Shown one piece after another: positions 57,496 through 64,000 of a DNA stretch of 64,000 nt. The first letter of the stretch is position 1; each line of letters opens with the position of its first letter. Position numbers and translations under genes: made by a program. The notes beneath the pieces were generated by a model. It was not told where the DNA came from. It saw only the letters and a list, made by a program, of their open reading frames with translations, and did not search any database. This DNA comes from Buxus sempervirens. Its lineage: Eukaryota; Streptophyta; Magnoliopsida; Buxales; Buxaceae. Location of the stretch: NCBI GenBank assembly GCA_947561395.2, contig OX387182.1:5876595-5940594 (forward strand). Reading direction: 5' to 3'.

Positions 57496-60379
57496 TGTAA
57501 GCACCTCATTTTTGCGCTCCCAAAGAGCCAGAAATGCAGAACCCGGCTAAAAAGTCAAACCCCGAGGGGTGGAAAACTGACCTTTTAATCAGGTAAAATT
57601 TGGCCGCATTACTTCATTGCCATTGGATAGAGAATCCCGACACGATTCCAGCGCAACCGGGTTTGCAGGAATCGGAGTCCGGATGAAGGATCCAAGGGCA
57701 GTCAAACCTGAGGAGGGGTCAAAAGTTGACTTTTTCTCGGAATCCGTGCCAAATGCTTAGCCCCATGTCATTAAATAGAGAGCCCCGATACGAGTTCAAC
57801 ACAATTGAGTTTGCTCGAATCGGAGTTCAGATGGGTGAGATATGAGATGTCAAAGTTCCCGAGTTGCAAAGCCAGAAACTGCACACGTGACGCAGAAACT
57901 GCACACGTGGCAGCCAACGCAGCGAAATATCGCAGGGACCAAATCTTAAATATCCAAAATTCGTACGGAGCAATCCGTAGATATCCAAAAGTGTCAAATC
58001 GGTCATTTCGGTCAAATCGGTCAAGTCGAGGGCATTTCTGTAAATTTTCCAACTTGTATCCGGCCTGGAAGACCGGATACACTGTCTCTGCTTCATATCC
58101 GGCCATCAAGGCCGGATATCAAAGATCTGCCGCGCGATTTTCGCGCCACTTGGCCGACAAATTCGCGGCGGAATTAACTTTCGAAATGATTAAAGCAATA
58201 TCCGGCCTGAGTTACCGGATACCAAGAAGCAGCAGTATATCCGGCCTTGAAGGCCGGATAAGAGGAGCACTTAGTGTATCCGGCCTGAGTTGCCGGATAC
58301 ATTAAGTTTGCTATATAAAGCAAACCAGCATCTCATTTCGGGGTTGGCCTTTTGTTTCTTTGGTTTCCTAGCTCCCTTCTCTCACCTACCCACCCCGAAT
58401 CCCCTCTCCTTCACCTCTCTCAACCCTCTTTCACCTCCAAGCAAGGATCAAACCCCCCAAGCCTTGGCCTTCTTCTCCCCTTCCTTTCTTCGGTTGAAGC
58501 AAAGAGGAGGAGCTGCAGCTGTGCCTAAGGAGGAGCCCCAGCTGCTGTTCAAGCCTCAAGGAGGAGGCTCCACCTTGCTCAAGGGTTCAAGAACCCCAGG
58601 TATTGTTCCCTACCACCTTGTGTTCAACATATAATAAATTTAGATTTTTCTGAAAATGTACTGCATGGATTCTTCTTTTGCATGAGGGCCATGTCCCTAT
58701 CCTGTTTAAGCATGCTTTAGTTCCCTTTTTTATGGTCTAAGGATCCATCCGGTTAAGAGGTCCACGTGGGGTCCTCCCTTAAGCATGGGATTTTATTCAC
58801 ATCTTGCCTTGGTAGTTATCTTAGGGTGCTGTTTTGAGGATTTATAAGAGGAGCATGTTCCTCCTAGGTATGTGGTCAAATGTATCCTCATGATAAGCCC
58901 CCTCCTCTCTCCCTTCTTTAAGATTCTACTTGTCTAATGCATGACTTATTCCTGTAGTTTATTGCTGTTTGTTTTTGTGTGCAAGCATGAGCCCCTTTCC
59001 CATGGCTGTACACCCCCTTTTCTTTGCTGAAAAAAAACCAAAAGGAGAAGCCAAGTGTGGCTTCTCCCAAGTCTGAGCCAACGTGGGCCCTCACAGGGGC
59101 CCACAGGACCTCCAAAACCTTCCTGGGAACCCCTGGAAGCCACCCCCTGTGGCAAAATGCCTAAAAATGGCCACTGCAGGGTGATCCGGTAACTCAGGCC
59201 GGATCACCTGAGGCCTAGGCTTATCCGGTAACTAAGACCGGATAACCTAAGGCCTCTGTGCATCCGGCCGCTCAGGCCGGATCACCTGAAGACCAAGTGT
59301 ATCCGGCCTGAGTTACCGGATACACACAGAGAGCATGTTTTTTGCACTTTGGGATGTTCTGCCGAAATTTTGTGATAACTTGTGGTAAACCAATGAACCA
59401 GTAGGGTTTCCGGGCCACCCGGAAACCCAAGATGGGACTTGGACCAACCGGTCCAGCTTGACACATTTGTGGGCCTTCCAACGGGGCCCACCAAGCCCAA
59501 TGAACCAAAATGCATGCTAATTAAACAAATTAAGTAAAATGAACTGATCGAACCGGGCGGGCCAAGCCCAATGCGGCCCGCCCATGCCATGTGATGTGAA
59601 TGAATGCCTGGATTGTGTGGTTTGGCCGAGACCATGGGCCAGGGCCTGTCGGGCCCGCTAAAGCCCACCAAGTGAACCAAGTTAGGGCACAAGCCCTAAC
59701 TTCCAAAGAACTGGGCTTTCAAAGCCCAAAGCTGGGATCATGGGCCCCAAGCCCAATGACCGGCCCACTTTGGCTCAAATGTAAACAAGATAAGTTTAAA
59801 ACACCCTTGGCTACCATGGGGGCCCACCTAAGGGGCCCACAGACCCATCCGACCCACTTTTGCATGAAAGCAACTTAATAAATCCAAATTTAAACCTAAA
59901 GCAAATGCAATTCACTAACCAAAGCCCACAGGGCCTCCTAGGGTTAGACTGAGGCCCACCAAGGGCCCACGGGCCACTTCCGGCCCAACTTGGTACACTT
60001 GTGGGCCTTCCAATGGGGCCCACCCAAACAGACCCAGATCACTTTAAATAAATCAAGATAAAATCAATTAAAGGGACCCACACCACTCAGGTGGTCCCAC
60101 AAAGACTTAATACAAAAAGCATGCGGGATTAGGAAATGGGTGAGAACCAATTAGAAAAGCTGACTCAAAATAGGGAACCCACGGGACCCGTCATCCGACG
60201 GGGTGGATTGGGGTGTCTACGGACTTCCCCAGCCCACAACCGAGAACCAAGACTTAGAATCTCAAGCCGCAGGCCAAGAACCCTAATTAGACAAGATTAG
60301 GCACCCAAGTGTCCGCCTGCACCCCATCAGGCGGTGGCGACTCCAATTTACCCCGTGCCGCGTTTCCCACGCGCGCACA
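57496..60379 (+). repeat. 3' LTR of element A
   Basis: 2,884 bp, nearly identical to the 5' LTR. Noticed differences are mostly C/T or G/A transitions, for example at the fifth palindrome unit, plus a one-base indel near 57901. Confidence 0.95.
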
Positions 60380-60384
60380 GTATG

Positions 60385-60537
60385 CGGTCATATGTTGACC
60401 GCATTCTAAGTGCGGCCAAGCCACCCATGTACTGAAATCGTCCAAGATCCACCAACTGGGGACAGTTGGCGATCTTCTAGAATATTGTGACCACAAATAC
60501 ATTGCGGTCAAACTTTGACCGCAATGTATTTGCAGTC
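60385..60537 (-). repeat. Palindrome array, family B, cluster 1
   Basis: Whole units are at 60397, 60489 and 60517, with GACCG or GACCA left arms and CGGCC, CGGTC or CAGTC right arms. A fourth unit is split by element A: its left 16 bases are 42839-42854 and its right arm is 60385-60389. Spacing within each pair is 28 bp. 60502-60526 also forms a 12-bp perfect inverted repeat (ATTGCGGTCAAA and its complement). Confidence 0.85.
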
Positions 60538-60743
60538 AACACGTGCAAAATATGCACGGATGCCAAATTTTATCCAATTTTGTTGATTTTCATATTTATA
60601 TCCCATTTTTCATTTATTTTAATTTTGAAAAATAGATCTTTTATTATTTTATTATTATTTAAATATTTTTTTCAAAATATTTTGTTTATTTTATCCTTTT
60701 TCTGCTTTTTGCCACCACACGGGCAGTTTTTCTAAAACTTTGA

Positions 60744-61400
60744 CTGACCATAACTTTTTTGTCTGATGTCCGATTTTGGCAAACTCAATGTCATTGGGAT
60801 CAGCTTGAGATTCCCTATCCACTGAGCCAAAGTTTGATAGCAAACTAGGATTTTTAGCAGAAGCGCAAACTGTTACCCCAGAGCCAGTTTTGCTCATATC
60901 TCTCAATCCGAGACTCGGATTCCAGTAAATTCAATTGCGTTGGAATCGTGTCGGGATCCTCTTTCTACTAATATAAGTTTGGGTGGCTGATTTGGGGTTT
61001 AGCAGAAAGCCAATTTCTGCTATTTACAGGTTTGACCGACCCGTAACTTCTTCATCTGGAGTCCGATTTCAGCAAACTCAGTTGTGTTGGAATCGTGTCG
61101 GAAATCTCTATCTACGGTATAAAATTGAATTGTTGATTCAACTTTTAGCAGAAAGTCAAAACTGCTCTCCGGGAGCCGATTTTGCTCATAATTTCCTATC
61201 TGAAACATCGATTCCAGCAAACTTGGTTGCGTTGGAATCATTTCGAAGTGCTCTTTCTGCTGAGACCAGATCAGACAGCTAACCTGGGGTTTAGCAAAAA
61301 AGTCGATTTATGCTTTTCCCAGTTTTGACCATCTCATAACTTCATCTGGACTCCGATTTGGGCAAACTTGGTGTCGTTAGAACCGCATCGGAATCCTTTT
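60744..61400 (-). repeat. Five degenerate tandem repeats of about 145 bp in family B LTR
   Basis: Units begin near 60744, 60893, 61033, 61184 and 61326. Each has a CCGATTN-CAGCAAACT-like stretch followed by GTTGGAATCGTGTCGG-like words. Inverted relatives occur twice at the start of the family A LTR (about 42975 and 43125). Confidence 0.7.
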
Positions 61401-61532
61401 TCCAATGGTATGAAGTTTAATGGTCAATTTGCACAGGATCAAAAAGTCAACTTTTCAACCCCTCCGGATTTAACTTTTTACTTAGGATTTTTATTTTCAG
61501 CATTTTTGGTGTGCAAAAATGAGGTGCTGACA

Positions 61533-62427
61533 GTTTACGCTCCACAATCCCATTTTGTTGTGGAGTTTCAACACAAGTTCTTTGATGAATAATCCCTTTG
61601 TTTTTGAGGAAGTCAAGCATTTGGAATTCAATACCATTATCACTTCTGAGAATTTTGATTCTAACTCCAAATTGATTTTCAACAATGTTATAAAAGGATT
61701 CTAAACATGATTTGGTGTCATTTTTGGCTTTGAGAAGGTAGATCCAAGTGCTTCTAGAAAAATCATCAACAATGGTTAGGAAGTATTTGGAACCATCATG
61801 AGCAGCAGTGGAGTATGGACCCCAGATATCACAATGCACTAATTCAAAAATATGAGAAGTTTTATGAGTACTAAGAGAAAAGAGCAATCTATATTGCTTA
61901 GCTCTTGGACAAACATAACAAGAAGAATCATATGCATGAGAGAGATGATTGCTCACAATAGGATCTGTAATCAAATTCAATCTTGAAAAAGATACATGAC
62001 CCAAACGATAGTGCCAAATTTTAGACAAAGTGTCATTGTCAAAAACAGTAGTAGAAGCAGAAACATTATTAGGAAAAGAAACTGAAAGTCTGTTGGCCAA
62101 AGTTGTAGGAGTAACTTCTGTTTTGAGAAGATGATAAAGTCCATGTTGCACCTTACCCAACCCAATCGTTGTCCATGAGGTGTGGTCTTGTAGATAACAA
62201 GCATCAGGTAAGCAAACCAAGCAACATGTGAGTGATTCGGTCACTTTCTTTACTGATAGCAAATTGAAAGAAAAGGAATGGACACATAGAACATCCTTAA
62301 GAATAAGAGTTTCTGAAATCTTGACTACTCCAATATGAGTAACAGGAACTTCACTTCCATTAGGTAGTTTTACAGTGTATGAAACTGTGGCATTGATGGT
62401 TGTGAAAGTTGATGTGCAACAGATCAT
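61533..62427 (-). pseudogene. Host copia protease end and integrase N-terminal part
   Basis: This frame begins just after the protease active site. It holds the GAG-pre-integrase motif (IWHYRLGHVSFSRLNLI), the integrase CxxC (YVCPRAKQ), and core D in HCDIWGPYS and D in LRSDNGIEF. It reaches PQQNGIVERK exactly where the solo LTR B junction interrupts it; the remaining codons are at 40464 and below. Confidence 0.85.
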
Positions 62428-62917
62428 GTGATCTGTTGCCCCGTGTCAATAATCCAAGGTATATCAAGAGAGGAGATAGATTTATGTGTGGGAGTAGACA
62501 GGCATAGAGAAATACCAAATAGTTGAGATGTATGAGAAATAGATTTAGAAGGTTGAAAAATAGCCTGAGCATGACTGACATAGTGAGGGGTAGCTTTCTT
62601 TTCAATCTGTGGCAAAAGAGTCAAAAGTTGTTGGATCTACTCTTTGGTCAAACCTAACTTGTCATCCACACGGTCTTCCTTTTCAGCAACAGCAGAGTTA
62701 GCAAAAGATGATGTAGACTTGTTCTTACTGTGAAATTTATGTCCTGTTGGATATCCATGTAACTTGTAACATTTCTCTGCTACATGTCCAGTCATATGAC
62801 AATGTGTGCAAGATGGTGGTTCAGCATTTCCCACCTTAAAACAAGTCTCAAGAGTATGCCCTATTATCTTGCAATGTGTACAATATTTGGATGACTTGAA
62901 ATTCTATTTTGAACCTA
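62424..62917 (-). pseudogene. Host copia Gag zinc knuckles and protease active site
   Basis: Two CCHC-type knuckles, CTHCKIIGHTLETC and CTHCHMTGHVAEKC, are followed by CYKLHGYPTGHK. A TAG stops the frame at 62637. The protease motif WIIDTG is reached at about 62440, where loss of one G shifts the frame. Sequence upstream of 62917 is replaced by LTR D. Confidence 0.8.
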
Positions 62918-64000
62918 TGAGCACCTGATTTCGGTCGCACGACGAGGCGTATGCAAAGTGATGCGTGCCTCGGGATTTGTTTGAAGTCACCACTGCCTGA
63001 TGGGGTGCAGGCAGACACTTGGGTGCCTATGTTTGTCTATTGAGGCTTGGTCTACGGCTAGAGATTCTAAGTAGGTTCTCGGTTGCGGTCTGGGGAAGTT
63101 TGTAAACACCCCAGTCCACCCTGTCAAGTGACGGGTCTCATAGGATTCCCTGGTTTGAGTCAACTTTTGGTCTTTCACTCACCCGATTCCTAATCCAGCA
63201 TTCAATTCGGTTAAGTCTAGTGGGACCGCCAAAGTGGTGTGGGTCCCTTTACTTGATTTTATCTTTTTAGTTAAAGATGATCTGAGTTGGATTGGGCGGG
63301 CCCCGTTGGAAGGCCCGCGGATTCCTTGGTGGGCTTGGTTGAGCTCATGTGTCCCCTGGTGGGCCTCGGTCTAGCCTGAGAGGCCCTTTGGGCTTGGTTC
63401 AAATGGATTGATTTTATTTTGAAATTCAAGTTTGACTATTTAAGTAGATTTCATGCCAAAGCGGGCCGGGATTGCTTTGTGGGCCCTTGAGTGGGCCACA
63501 TAGTTGGTTGCCAAATGATTTAAGTTTATCTTGCTTAATTTGTGCCAAAACGGGCCAAGCCTTGCGCTTGGGGCCCTTTACTTGAGCTTGGGCTTGAAAG
63601 CCCAAGTCTTCATGAGTTAGGGTTTGGAAACCCTAAAATTGGTTCGATTTAATGGGCTTTAGCGGGCCCGATCGGCCCTACCCGTGGTCTCGGCCAAACC
63701 ACACCTAAATCTAAGCAACATGCTACTGAAACTAGGCTTGGGTGGGCCTCCAATGGTTCGACCCACTCAATTAATTTGATTGTCTTCATTTAGCAAAAAA
63801 TGGGTTTGTTGGGCTTGGTGGGCCCCGTTGGAAGGCCCACCGGAAATCAATTTGGACTAGGTCGGTCCAAGGCCCACCTTGGGTTTCCGGTTGACCCAGA
63901 AACCCTACTGGTTCATCCGGATTGATCAAACAAACCAAAAAAAAAAAAAAACAATACAAGATCAGAAAATGGCAAGAAAAAGCAATCTGGCAGTGTAGCC
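62918..64000 (-). mobile_element. Partial Tat-like LTR (family D), continues past the right edge
   Basis: From about 62918 the copia gag is cut by sequence whose reverse complement resembles the 3' part of the family A and B LTRs: CCTGCACCCCATCAGGCAG-type words near 62999, the CCCAGTCCACCC region near 63108, and GGCCCACC-rich parts beyond 63290. The exact end could instead be 62926. No palindrome array is visible in the 1.08 kb present. Whether it is a solo LTR or a full element cannot be seen. Confidence 0.7.

Larger units (their letters stand above)
42855..60379 (+). mobile_element. Young full-length Tat-lineage (Ogre/Retand-like) Ty3/gypsy element (A)
   Basis: 17,525 bp with LTRs of 2,883 and 2,884 bp and the exact target duplication GTATG (42850-42854 and 60380-60384). 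A PBS, gag, a very long pol with two RNase H domains, a repeat-bearing 3' untranslated region and a polypurine tract are all in the expected order. The dual RNase H and long LTRs place it in the Tat lineage. The LTRs differ at only about a dozen positions by eye, so insertion is recent. Gag has one nonsense codon and the gag-pol link is shifted, so autonomy is uncertain. Confidence 0.95.
40470..61532 (-). mobile_element. Solo LTR of a Tat-like family (B), interrupted by element A
   Basis: The left part 40470-42854 and right part 60385-61532 together make about 3.5 kb. On the minus strand it starts TGTCAGCACCTCATTTTTG, close to the family A start TGTAAGCACCTCATTTTTG, and ends CACCGCGCACA. The copia flanks carry the exact duplication GTTTA (40465-40469 and 61533-61537). 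No internal coding region belongs to it, so it is a solo LTR into which element A later inserted. Its 3' part (40470-40800) matches the 3' part of the family A LTR in the words around GCCTGATAGGGTG. Confidence 0.85.
35476..62917 (-). mobile_element. Ty1/copia host element split by nested insertions
   Basis: Copia sequence on the minus strand is found in blocks: gag and protease with the start of integrase (62917-61538), rest of integrase and start of RT (40464-39053), and end of RT, RNase H and 3' LTR (36801-35476). Removing the insertions at 36807-39052 and 40470-61537 leaves about 4.1 kb of colinear copia, and the reading frame resumes exactly across both junctions. Its 5' LTR and the N-terminal half of gag lie beyond the LTR that cuts it at 62918. 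Several stops and frameshifts make it dead. Confidence 0.9.

Overview
This window is nuclear DNA from a flowering plant, probably a woody eudicot (clade inferred only). The evidence is a CC-NB-ARC-LRR disease-resistance gene cluster, fragments of plant nuclear genes, and several lineages of plant LTR retrotransposons nested in one another. I saw no tRNA, rRNA, bacterial or organellar gene block.

Layout. (1) 1-8.2 kb: an apparently intact, intronless CNL resistance gene on the minus strand that runs off the left edge, its upstream region, a fold-back MITE, and a truncated first-exon fragment of a second CNL copy. (2) 8.2-17.9 kb: a truncated SIRE-like Ty1/copia element, a solo LTR of Tat/Ogre type, and two short TIR elements. 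(3) 17.9-26 kb: a graveyard of gene fragments, consisting of an Integrator-subunit-7-like piece, a frameshifted PORR-domain gene, two exons of an ORANGE-like gene, a (GA)n tandem duplication and one orphan exon. (4) 26.7-35.4 kb: a third CNL copy carrying three frameshifts, with an upstream region homologous to that of the first copy, so this is a segmental duplication. (5) 35.5-64 kb: a Ty1/copia element on the minus strand broken up by later insertions. A 2.24-kb solo LTR sits in its reverse transcriptase, a roughly 3.5-kb Tat-like solo LTR sits in its integrase, and a young, nearly intact 17.5-kb Tat-lineage Ty3/gypsy element sits inside that solo LTR. A fourth Tat-like LTR cuts its gag and continues past the right edge. 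Three of these insertions have exact 5-bp target-site duplications inside the window, as does the solo LTR in part 2. The order is therefore readable: copia first, then the solo LTRs, then the intact element.

Most unusual signal. Three Tat-like LTR families here, each with different sequence, carry arrays of a 21-bp quasi-palindrome of the form NNCCG-N11-CGGNN. The outer arm bases are family-specific and change together on both sides (AT..AT; GA..TC or AA..TT; AA..TT). Spacing is rigid: exactly 39 bp in one family, and 28 bp within the paired and clustered units of another. In two families an array lies just upstream of a TATA box. The young element inserted inside one of these palindromes. 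The unrelated-looking 2.24-kb solo LTR has its own four-copy array, in which an invariant 15-nt core is flanked by arms that differ in every copy yet remain self-complementary. This covariation is the best candidate here for an undescribed functional system, such as a protein-binding or hairpin element of LTR promoters. Function and novelty are inference and cannot be decided from this window.
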